Source of the DNA: Siphonodentalium dalli
Lineage: Eukaryota; Mollusca; Scaphopoda; Gadilida; Siphonodentaliidae
NCBI GenBank assembly: GCA_032622095.1
Contig: CP136063.1
Span: 26,662,987 to 26,726,986, forward strand
DNA: 64,000 nt
Direction of reading: 5' to 3'
Below the pieces are notes generated by a model. It was not told where the DNA came from, did not search any database, and worked only from the letters and a program-made list of their open reading frames with translations. The number at the start of each line of letters is the position of its first letter. Positions within the stretch are counted from its first letter, which is position 1. The translations under genes and the position numbers were made by a program. Below are positions 55,480 to 64,000 of this stretch, one piece after another.

Positions 55480-55975
55480 AACGTCACGTCACTGGAGGCA
55501 GGAATTTGTGTATCGAGATGAGCACTGGAGGCAGGGATTGGGGTATCGATGGGAGCACTGGAGGCAGGGATTGGGATATTGAGGGGAGCACTAGATGCAG
55601 GGATTGGGGTATCGAGGGGAGCACTGGATGCAGGATTCGGAGTATCGAGGGGAGCATGGAGGCAGGGATTGGGATATCGAGGGGAGCACTGGAGGCAGGG
55701 ATTGGGGTATCGAGGGGGAGCACTGGAGGCAGGATTCGGGGTATCGAGTGTAGCACTGGAGGCGGCAGGGATTGGGATATCGAGGGGAGTACTGGAGGCA
55801 GGGATTAGGGTATCGGTGGGAGCACTGGATACAGGGATTGTGGTATTGAGGGGAGCACTGGATGCAGGAATAGGAGGCTGGGATTGGGGTATCGAGGGGA
55901 GCACTAGAGGCAGGGATTGGAATATCGAGGGGAGCACTGGAGGCAGGGATTTGGGTATCGAGAGGAGCACCGAAT
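55480..55975. repeat. 33-bp (11-codon) minisatellite, about 14 units
   Basis: The unit is GAGCACTGGAGGCAGGGATT, GGGATATCGAGGG. Because 33 is divisible by three, frames stay open on both strands: minus reads PIPASSAPLDT repeats, plus reads GALEAGIGVSR repeats. Some units carry in-frame and out-of-frame length changes. No flanking exon signals, so I list it only as repeat. Confidence 0.88.
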
Positions 55976-56379
55976 CTGATAAAAAAAACATTTTATCGCG
56001 GATTTTGTCAAAACGTATAGATATAGGCACCCCATGATATAATGTATCTATAATGAAATTGTTAAAAATTTAAAGTCAGAAACAGTTGTCCCGAAATGGC
56101 ACAAACAGTATTAAAATCTATGTTTTCGCCGTTTATCCTAAACACGTATAACTGTTCAAAGGTATGAGGTACGGGCTCAGCGGAAAAAAAAGTGTTAGTC
56201 ATCTGGCGTACTTGCCTTGGGGCAGATTGGAAGGTTCCATGTACGCTGGGGAGTTTTTTAAAGCATACATCAATATAAATAAAGAAGTGGACATTACACA
56301 ACTAAACAAAGGTTACACAAACATAGTTCTTTCAAAAAGGTTTTAATTGTGATTCAAACAGGTGACCGAGAAATTAAAG

Positions 56380-56690
56380 AAGTATTTGAAACTGCGACTT
56401 ACATTTGCACGCTTACGAAGCAGAGGCACAAAATATAATGCGCCGAAATTCCAATTAGAGACCGACTATGTACACTTTGTAACGAACAAGTGGGGGATGA
56501 AACCCATACATTACTAGTTTGTCCGGTTCTTCAACATGTACGCGAAAAATTCATAGCCAAGTTCTACTATACAAGGCCGAGTGCACATAAGGCATCTTTA
56601 CTGTTAAGAAATAAGAAATACCAAGTGTTACATAACTTATATAAATGTATCGTTCAAAAGAACATAGCTATCCAGAAACAGGCCACTTAA
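56380..56690 (+). pseudogene. C-terminal tail of a non-LTR retrotransposon ORF2
   Basis: 56380-56456 reads YLKLRLTFARLRSRGTKYN in one frame. After a frameshift, 56457-56690 reads RDRLCTLCNEQVGDETHTLL, then VCPVLQHVREKF, ASLLLRNKKYQVLHNLYKCI and a stop. This order (small residues, R-x-C-x-x-C, D-E-x-H-x-L-x-x-C-P, then N-x-x-x-L-x-N-L) is the usual zinc-knuckle tail of invertebrate non-LTR elements. No RT domain is seen upstream, so it is a 5'-truncated, frameshifted remnant. Confidence 0.7.
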
Positions 56691-56984
56691 CAGTGGACAC
56701 CCCCCCCCCCCCGTCAGACAATGGTGTATATCCAGGGATCTCCGTTGGGAGGGGTGTCTACCTTGGGAAATTCCAACTGCACCCCCCCCCTTAATCAGAA
56801 TCAGAACAAACACAAGTTTTGCATAATTCCATTTGCACCCCCTTGCACCTCAGTGCTCAGGGCTAATATTAATATCCTATATATTCATATACCATGGTTC
56901 TATATTCCGGGTATCAGAACATTCAGATATTTTAACCTGAAAATTGCATAAATCCATCTAGCTAGTGATCTAACACCGGACAAA

Positions 56985-57370
56985 TGCACACGGCTATGGA
57001 CAAGAGACGAGGACACACCGGGCCGATCATGGTTGTTCGACCCGGTGTGACAAATTTTGAAAACTATACAAGAAAATCGTAAATGCTAGCATCTAGACTG
57101 GCCTAAACTGAAGCTTCCTAGTGTTGGAAATTTCAAACCTCATACCCCCCCCCCCCCATCAGGTTGGAAAATTCTCCAACTGATGACCATTTCAGTCCAC
57201 AAGTTTGACCAAATGTAGTAAAACGTTAATTAGAAGTTTTGTATTGGCCACGGGGAGGGACAATGACACACCGGGCCGACCATGGTTCGGCCCGGTGTGC
57301 GAAAAGTTTTAAATCTGAACAAGAAAATCGAAAAAATCATAGCATCTAGATTAGCCTCAAGCTTTCCTAG
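56985..57370 (+). repeat. Direct repeat pair, each with a 'CACCGGGCCGA' hairpin
   Basis: At 57014-57052 and 57270-57302: ACACCGGGCCGACCATGGTT then CGGCCCGGTGTG, a 13-bp-arm palindrome in the second copy. Both are followed by AACAAGAAAATCG, CTAGCATCTAGA-T-GCCT and AGCTT-CCTAG-GTTGGAAAT. C-runs at 56700 and 57148. Confidence 0.65.
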
Positions 57371-57479
57371 AGTTGGAAATTAAGCCAACCCATCACTATT
57401 CAGTTATGAGTAATACTAATTTCGACAATTCTAAAACATGAATCGGCATGCCCTTTTCAGCCATAAAAAACAAAGCTGT

Positions 57480-58410
57480 GGGTAGCCCGTCCCAAATACC
57501 ACGGATTGGACGACACGGATGGGTGGCCCGCCCCATATACCATCTAGAAACACCCAGAACCACCCAGAACCCGACCGATCACACCGGGGATGCCACTCCG
57601 TACGGGTGAAAATGGGGTATGAACAATTTTCGAGAACGATTAGGATTTCGACCGATTAGATGGCATGAGTGGGTGGCCCGCCCCAAATACCAACTAGGAA
57701 TACGCCGAACCCACCTATCGCCCATGGGGGTGCCACGGGGTGAATGGGGTAATGACCATTTTCGAGAACGGTGAGAGCTTCCACCCATTTAACGGCATTG
57801 GCGAGTGGCCCACCCCAAGTACCCCCTAGAAACACCCTGACCCCCACCAATCACCTCCATGGGGTGCCACCCGAAGGGTGAACATAATATTTATGGTATG
57901 GACAATTTTCTAGAAAGTACGAATTTTGACCGATTTGACGTCGTGGGTGGGTGGCCCGCCCAAATACCCCTATGAACACCGACCCCCACCCATCACCCCG
58001 GGAATGACACCCCGACGAGGTGAAAATGGTGAGGATTTCGACCGATTTGACGGCATGGGTGGGTGATCTGCCTAATATACCCTAGAAACTCCCGGACCCC
58101 CACCCATCACCCCCGGGATGCCACCCGAGGGGGTTGAAAATGTGGTAAGGACCATTTTCGAAAACGGTTAGGATTTCGACCGATTTGACGGCATGGGTGG
58201 GTGATCCGCCCAAAATACCATAGAAACTCCAGGATCCCCCACCAAAATTTGGTAAAGACCACTTTCGAGAACGGTAAGGATTTAAGACAGATTGGACGGC
58301 ATGTGTGTGTGGCCCGCCTCAAATACCACCTAAAAACACCCGACCCCCACCCATCACCACGGGGGTACCACCCCGAGGAGGTGAAAATGGGACCCGGAAA
58401 ACCCGGAAAA
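57480..58410. repeat. GC-rich tandem repeat of about 110-150 bp, 7 units
   Basis: GGGTGGCCCGCCCCAAATAC, CCCCACCCATCACCCCGG, GATGCCACCCCGAGG-GGTG, GACCATTTTCGAGAACGGT and AGGATTTCGACCGATTTGAC repeat, with length changes between units. Frames on the minus strand through it are repeat artefacts. Confidence 0.8.
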
Positions 58411-59126
58411 CACACTGCTCGTCTTCCCCGCGAATATCGGCCGAAGCAGCTACCGATGCAACCTCCTCGGGCATGACCACAGCACGCACCCGACCACGCG
58501 ACGATCGCGCACCAACCGATGACGCTGTAGTCGACCGCACCGACCTATGACGCACACTGCCAGGCACACGCGTGACCAGCGGCCATACGGGACGAACAAT
58601 TGTAGGCGCGGCCGTAGAATATGTACCACTCCTGGCGGGCATCCCCTTCGAACGGGCAGGGATGCCGGCTGGTAATGCATGCCTGGTCACCCGCGATGGC
58701 CCAACCACTTCCACCGGGACATCGGGTACTAATCGGTGTCTGGTCATTGCTGTCGCTTTTGGCATCTGAAAAAAAGGAGAAAACAAGTACTAAGGTCAGA
58801 AAAAGAGGCGTAACCGACGCCCCGGCCAGCACGCCGTACCGGCTGACGACCGTTATAGCCCGGAGACCACCGTATGATGCACCAAAACCCACCGGTACAT
58901 CATGGCGAGCGCCCACACCAACTAGGGTAGCTGATGCAACCAACCATCTACTTAACACAATCACTGCATTAACCACCAACAGTAATGCTACTAAACAGAA
59001 AAACCAGGTTAGGCCTCTAAGCTGCAATGGAAATAACCATGCGTATAAAAATGATAGCAGAAACCTTCCCCTCAATGATATCGCATCTGATGGCCAACAC
59101 ACATGTGGGGAAAAACTGCATGGCAT
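58411..59126 (-). other. GC-rich region with unassigned minus-strand frames
   Basis: Two overlapping minus frames are open for 150-190 codons. One starts MPKATAMTRHRLVPDVPVE just after a CTTTTTTTCAG-like acceptor and is Arg/Val/Ser-rich. The other is hydrophobic (GLTWFFCLVALLLVVNAVIV). Composition differs sharply from the AT-rich surroundings. I recognise no domain; GC content alone lengthens chance frames. Confidence 0.3.
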
Positions 59127-59214
59127 TGTAAACCGGTGTTATAACAGACTACCGGGACAGTGCATACTGTGTAACTAAGATATATTGTTAGACAGGAAGA
59201 AAATAATCAAAGGG

Positions 59215-59560
59215 GCAGAACGTCATGAAGAATATCGGATCAAACCATATTCGAACTCTATCTGTAGTCGTGCGTTGAGAAACTCAGACCAAGTTTATGG
59301 AACCTAACAGCTGAAAAATGGTTGAATTGTCGAAGCATGCATGATTTCAATGGCAATGGGCCATAATCCTTTAAAATATATCGGATTTCGATCTGCATTT
59401 GGTGCGGAGAAATTCATACACAACATTTGGCACCGATCAGCGCGAAAAGAGGTCAGTTATAGCACCATGCGTAAAGTGTCTACAGACAGACGGACGGACG
59501 GACAGACGGACAAACAAGTGGTAAAACCGGACCACGACCCTATGTATACCATGCGATCAC
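59215..59560 (+). repeat. Dispersed repeat with GGACGGACGG tail
   Basis: GGCAGAACGTCATGAAGAAT, AACCATATTCGAACT and AATGGGCCATAATCC, then CAGACAGACGGACGGACGGA and GGACCACGACCCTATGTATA. Style and pieces resemble the 11.9 and 20.7 kb family but it is only distantly related. Confidence 0.45.
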
Positions 59561-59939
59561 CGCGACACCACTCCCCATGAGGAATATTACCTAACCGAGT
59601 TTGGTTTAAACATATTTATTACCAATAAGTATATAACAATACATATTGGGATTGGAGGACAAGTGCGATCCACTTATACATAACCCCCTCTCCCAATTTC
59701 CGTTTTAACACCGATACATAATAATGTGGGATGTCAACACGATAGGTATAACATAATGTACAAGTGTATACATACAGTGGATCATTGTATATTATTTGAA
59801 GTATAGTGTATAGTCTCAGCACCCACCAATTCTAAATAATTTCATTAATGATTTCAAGTAGCTGTTTTAAATGTGATACATGTACCTCATGGTGCATTGT
59901 TAACATTTGTACAATTTGCATTCAAATGATTCGAGCGTC

Positions 59940-60753
59940 TTAACAGAACTTTGTCGGATTTTCCTCTTGAGTTGTATCTCGGAAGTAATTTTTCACAGCT
60001 TGAAAGATATGTTCAGTTTATAATTGTTCGAAGTTCGGGTCCCCAAATATAAGTGCCATAACTGACAGTATATTAAAGCGCAGAAGATTATTACGGCGTG
60101 TAATTCTTTCTTCAAAGTGTGGTTGGCATTCAAAAAAATAGTGGAAAGCATTTGCTACAGAATGTCCGCACCTACCTGTAGCAGAAATTGCTATATAATT
60201 TTTAAGTTTATCAGCTTGTAGATTACCACATTCACACCACTGTTTACAATGAAGGATGTTTAATAGCCGTTTACCATATGAAAAACATGTCGGTAGTTGT
60301 AATGGCTTAGTTACTAGTGCTTTCTTGAACCTATCGAGTGGAATGTTTCATCCTTTTTTGTTTGTTTGTTTATTTTTGTTTTTTTTTGTCAGCCAATTTG
60401 TTCCAATCCATAACGCATATGGGGAAGAAAGTTTAATCTGTTCATTTGCTATTTGAAATGGGACGATATAAATGTGATGTATTTCTCAGTTCGTAATCAC
60501 AGTTATCCTTAACCTTTGACGGAAGAAGCCGAGTTAAGTAGGCGGGGGCTTTGCTGTTTGCAATATCGTAAAATATACTCATTCGTTTAACATACCGCCT
60601 ACTGTCCAGCTTCTCCCATTCGAGTTCAAAGAGCAACCTATCGTGGGGGACCGATTTTGTACAACCTGTAACCATACGAGTGCACGGGTCACCCGAGCTG
60701 TCCGCCCGGGGGAAGAAGGAGAAGTGCCGACTCACTTGTGAGTACCTCCTCAC
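59940..60753 (-). pseudogene. Non-LTR retrotransposon, C-terminal remnant
   Basis: Reading minus from 60753: LLFELEWEKLDSRRYVKRMS, IFYDIANSKAPAYLTRLLPS, CDYELRNTSHLYRPIS. After disruptions: ALWIGTNWL, LLNILHCKQW, CECGNLQADK, CGHSVANAFHYFFECQPHF, ALIFGDPNFE and VKNYFRDT. This is the thumb/tail of a jockey/L1-like RT protein ending in the C-x-C-G...H-x-x-F-x-C-P-x-x knuckle. Stops and a T-rich insertion (60345-60390) break it. Different family from the 17.5 and 56.4 kb fragments. Confidence 0.7.
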
Positions 60754-60944
60754 ACGATTGTTAGAAAGTGAGTTATGCTGACATCTTGTGTTTTGTTTTG
60801 TTTCGTTTGTGTTTTATTTAAATCCAAACTGATAGAAGACACTGTCATTATGATATATCAATTAAATCCAGCGTCTCTCCATGACAAATCGGTTTGTTGC
60901 ATAGTCGCCGATATTTGCGTCCCGAATCGAGAAGTAAATATTTA

Positions 60945-61115
60945 CAATTGAGCGTATTGCTGGTGATGTTTTATATAAAGAGCTACGGCCGATTAGCTTG
61001 AGAATTTCTGCGATTTAGTAGAGTTCTACATTCCTCCAGTTGGCATACTGCATGAATACTAATTTAAAAGTTTAACACACCCGAACAAGTCCATAATATG
61101 TCTTTAATTCATGAC
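60945..61115 (+). repeat. Dispersed repeat family R1, copy 3
   Basis: ACAATTGAGCGTATTGCTGG, ATGTTTTATATAAAGAGCTA, TACATTCCTCCAGTTGGCAT, GCATGAATACTAATTTA and GAACAAGTCCATAATATGTC align in order with 15905-16085 and 32645-32825. Confidence 0.6.
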
Positions 61116-61439
61116 TGGAACCATCAAAAGGCATAAACTGAATTACTAATGGCCGTGTACAAGACTGAGTCACTGAATGGAGGGATAGTCGATTAATAAA
61201 CCAATGGCCCTTCTGATCGTGTACAACAGTATGCTGATACGGGGAGAAAACTCAAGCCCCTCCTGACTAGTGACGCTACAACAACGGCAAGGAATATATG
61301 GGACATTGAGGCAGTACTATAACCTGTATATGAGACAGTTGTATGCAAACTGTACCCAACTTACCCGACAATGACAATCCGGATACTTGCATCCCGGGAA
61401 ATGCGCCATCCAGAACACTTCCACCAGGGTCCGCGCTGG

Positions 61440-61960
61440 ACCGAAATTTACTTTTGCCAAATTATTTTGCCAAATAAAAATATTTTTTGCCAAAGTATTG
61501 GAGCAGTTGCCAAATGTTATCCCTGATAGTACCATTTTTATCAAGTCTTATGTTTCGACACTCGCGGTTTGAACGACTTATGATATCGATAGAAGGTAGT
61601 TAGTTAATAATTATAAATACTCGCATCTCTATTGTGGTTTATCATACAACAATACGCCAATCGCCGAACAATACAATGGTAGAACGGTTTCTCCTTCCGT
61701 AGGGCACATCACAGGAGGATTAGTAATCCCTCCAACCATCAGTACTAATGCTATGAGATTAACTGCATCTAAATAGAGGCGTTAACTGTCCCTCAACCTC
61801 ATAAAACACCACTAATATAATTACGATGTAAGAGTATCCTGAAATTAATGGTATTGATTGACCAATATTTGTCCAAATTGCTTGAGGAATTAAAATGTGA
61901 CTTGCCAAAACTTTTGCCAAATGAAAATATTTTTTGCCAAATGTGAATTATTTTTGCGCG
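61440..61960. repeat. Two blocks of 'TTGCCAAA' repeats
   Basis: Block 1 (61446-61520) and block 2 (61900-61950) share ACTTTTGCCAAAT, AAAAATATTTTTTGCCAAA and further TTGCCAAA copies, as direct repeats about 450 bp apart. They could be ends of one element; the sequence between has no recognised content. Confidence 0.5.
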
Positions 61961-62355
61961 AATACTGACTGCCACAGACTTCCAAATAAAGGAAAAATGC
62001 CACCGAAATCGACGACGCAGTTAGTAGATAGGAACCAACAACCACGGTATCCGTTGACAGGGGAGAGAAACCACAGTATAGGTGTGTAACCGCGGGACAA
62101 TTGTTGTCCCGATGAAAGGTATGTGCACGTGAAGATGTATATCTTATCCAACGTAATGTATACCCCGCCTGAAATATTCTGTATTATGACGCAACTACTA
62201 TTTCGACATGTTACTGGAGAAATAAACATTACATTGTAACCCCTTCGGTTAGATATAACCGCGCAACCGGCAGCCAACTGAATGTGGGCAGTATAATTGC
62301 CTGCAGGTACAACTTTCCCCGACGAGAAAAACAAACTAACAAACAACAAAAACAT
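61948..62355 (-). CDS. Unassigned ORF with signal peptide, 135 codons
   Basis: An uninterrupted frame starts MFLLFVSLFFSSGKVVPAGN, a plausible signal peptide, and continues with beta-like sequence: NYTAHIQLAAGCAV, NVMFISPVTCRNSSCVIIQN, GGVYITLDKIYIFTC and a CWFLSTNCVVDF segment near the end. There are three possible N-glycosylation sites (NYT, NSS, NIS) and several cysteines. I do not recognise the family. It could be a small secreted protein or a first exon of a larger one. The last codons overlap the TTGCCAAA repeat, so the real 3' end may differ. No splice or expression evidence. Confidence 0.35.
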   Translation of the reverse strand: MFLLFVSLFFSSGKVVPAGNYTAHIQLAAGCAVISNRRGYNVMFISPVTCRNSSCVIIQNISGGVYITLDKIYIFTCTYLSSGQQLSRGYTPILWFLSPVNGYRGCWFLSTNCVVDFGGIFPLFGSLWQSVFAQK

Positions 62356-62599
62356 GGTGAAATCAAATTACTTTGAAAACGATATTAGGGGTATTGAAAC
62401 GAAACTAAAACGCAACCTATGCACTACTCATTAACGCCAGAAATCACAAACTGAGCAAAGAGAATTCTGGAAGGCTACGAAAAATCAATTACTCGTAACA
62501 AAAAACAAATTTCACATCAACGTCCTTCGTGTATGTCAAACTTGGGATGTGCCCTATAACCGTGAAAATGAAATCTGGCCTCATATTTATCGGAATGGG

Positions 62600-63235
62600 C
62601 CAGACTAAATTGTATGCCCATAAACAGAATCACACTAAAATTATATGATGTAATGATGGCCTTGTGGCACACTGGATATTTCAACAGCAAGTGGATGATG
62701 GAGATCCGCAACACAATTAATTCTTTGGGGATGAGGAATGTCTGGACCAATCCGAATGTGAAAAGCCCTACTCGCTGTACCTCGTCCTGCGATCGCAAAG
62801 TACGCGACGGAGTTATCCAGGAGTGGGGGAAATCCCTCTCGAAAACAAAAAAGCAAGTTCGCAGTTGATAGAAGTATGAAGACCTCTTCCGAAAGAGAAC
62901 ACGACATATCGCAGGACCACAACAGATCTGTACACAGCCGGCTGATGTTCCGAAAGGAAATCACAAACTACCCGTTGAACAGGCCTCATTGTACAATGTT
63001 GACTACTCGGAACGACAATGTGCCGCCTGGAATGTAGAACTGGGCGATGAATGCCCCGTTATACTGAAGTGCCAACAAATTCACGAGCCGAGACTCAGAA
63101 ATATTCGCCCTTGTTACATGTACGTTCAAAGACCAAACTCGCAGACCTTACTGCAATTATGTAACTCCCGAAACCAAAAAGAAACTAGAATGCACTCAGA
63201 GAGATGCCAACGTGCGCAAAAAGGTAATAATTAAA
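62600..63235 (+). pseudogene. Non-LTR retrotransposon C-terminal remnant, plus strand
   Basis: 62614-62868 reads KWMMEIRNTINSLGMRNVW, then RKVRDGVIQEWGKSLSKTKK. From about 62869: YEDLFRKRTRH, then CAAWNVELGDECPVILKC and RPNSQTLLQLCNSRNQKE. The order (short W-x-x-x-[VI] helix, D-x-x-x-Q-E-W, D-E-C/H-x-x-x-x-C, R-P-[NS]-x-x-x-x-x-x-L) fits the tail region of mollusc-type non-LTR proteins such as the fragment at 56.4 kb. Several frameshifts separate the pieces. Confidence 0.55.
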
Positions 63236-63239
63236 AAAT

Positions 63240-64000
63240 AATTTCACTGTATTTTACTTAATTTATGTAATTTAATTTAATGTTAGCAAAACAAGACAAT
63301 TACCATTTCTCATTTCATCACAGATAAAAGGCAAATTACTATATTAATCATTTAAGTAATTAAAACCAATTCCATGTTGCCGAAAGGATGAGACTTTAAT
63401 ATCGATTACATTTTTATTTTCAGCGGCATATTTTCATTTTCATATTCCGATAGTCAAAGTTGACCGAAGGAGCAATTATAAGAAATAATTAATACCATTT
63501 ATGTAAATATTGATAACAGCCAATATGCAACAATAAATATCAAGAATTAATCAATAATTAATCAATAACGATCATTTTATGTAACAATAAACTCTTCAAA
63601 CGGTGTCAACCAATGCGTTTTGTTTTGTGTTACGTCATTCGTCGTATTTGACCCGGAACTCGGTTGAAGGTTAGGCTATTCAGCCAATTGCGTCGAATTA
63701 CTAAATCGCGTTTTGAATGTCTCTTTTCCCGCATGATAAAAAGAGGTCTTCGCACGAACCAAAAATGATAAAACCTCCCAATTATAAGTAAAAATACCCA
63801 AATGAAGAAGTCTATGTAGGTCCCGAAGGAGTCTATAGACTCTTTGATGTAGAGTTCTGATGGAGAAAATGTAGGTCGATCTATTTTTGTCATAACTCTG
63901 ACGTATTTTGACCTGGGAGAAAAAATCGAAACCGAGGCTCACTACGAGCATGCCAGTTTTAAATATAGAAACAGGGAATCCCGACAAATGGCGAAATCGG
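63240..64000. other. No recognisable feature
   Basis: AT-rich, with short minus-strand frames at 63630-63990 that match nothing I know and have no splice-bounded structure. Confidence 0.4.

Noticed and set aside
55437-56030. 197-codon minus-strand ORF (PIPASSAP repeats) and a 162-codon plus ORF
   Set aside because: Both come from the 33-bp minisatellite; kept as a finding only, since no exon signals support either.
63630-63990. Two overlapping minus-strand ORFs at the right edge
   Set aside because: No family recognised and the two frames conflict; edge position prevents exon testing.

Overview
The window looks like intron-rich animal DNA, probably from a bivalve or other lophotrochozoan (inference). 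The grounds are AT-rich sequence, long introns with GT/AG borders, thrombospondin type-1 (TSP1) domains encoded one per exon, a P2RX7 C-terminal-like domain, jockey/CR1-type non-LTR fragments, many foldback elements and a very high load of minisatellites. Nothing in it looks prokaryotic: there are no operons, and no rRNA or tRNA gene was recognised.

The main gene lies on the minus strand from about 48.27 kb to at least 19.19 kb. It starts with a signal-peptide exon (48268-48016). TSP1 exons follow, in transcript order, at 46872-46705, 39367-39197, 38617-38458 (frameshifted), 37443-37273, 36421-36310 (truncated), 28577-28407, 27561-27388 and 19360-19190. Every intact exon border I could place is in phase 1, so exons can be gained or skipped without breaking the frame. 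The 36-39.5 kb stretch records recent duplications of exon plus flanking intron. The last visible exon ends in a good splice donor, so the 3' end of the gene is either beyond the window or not recognisable.

Two diverged direct copies of a 3-4.3 kb segment bracket that gene (9241-13550 and 48735-51714). Each carries a minus-strand, two-exon P2RX7_C-like gene: an acidic/Ser-rich exon ending in GTGAGT and a Cys-rich exon after an AG acceptor. Spliced, they restore the family's W-C-x-C-G-x-C start. The right copy keeps most of the domain; the left copy has stops and frameshifts. Both also carry the same palindromic MITE.

Layout: 1-3 kb foldback repeats; 3.06-7.1 kb a 59-bp satellite of about 68 units; 7.1-14.1 kb left segmental duplication and flanks; 14.8-15.7 kb a 41-bp array; 16.2-16.75 kb a TTAA-flanked MITE; 16.8-18.7 kb a 42-bp minisatellite split by a non-LTR retrotransposon; 19.2-48.3 kb the TSP1 gene, with introns holding the 24.3-26.9 kb satellite cluster, 'ATGGCGGC' repeats near 30 kb, a GC-richer block (31.5-35 kb) and exon duplications (36-39.5 kb); 48.7-51.7 kb right segmental duplication; 51.8-59 kb several tandem arrays; 59-64 kb remnants of two non-LTR elements and one unassigned secreted-type ORF.

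Limits: exon calls come from reading motifs and splice sites by eye. No database search, transcript or repeat software was available, and repeat boundaries are approximate.
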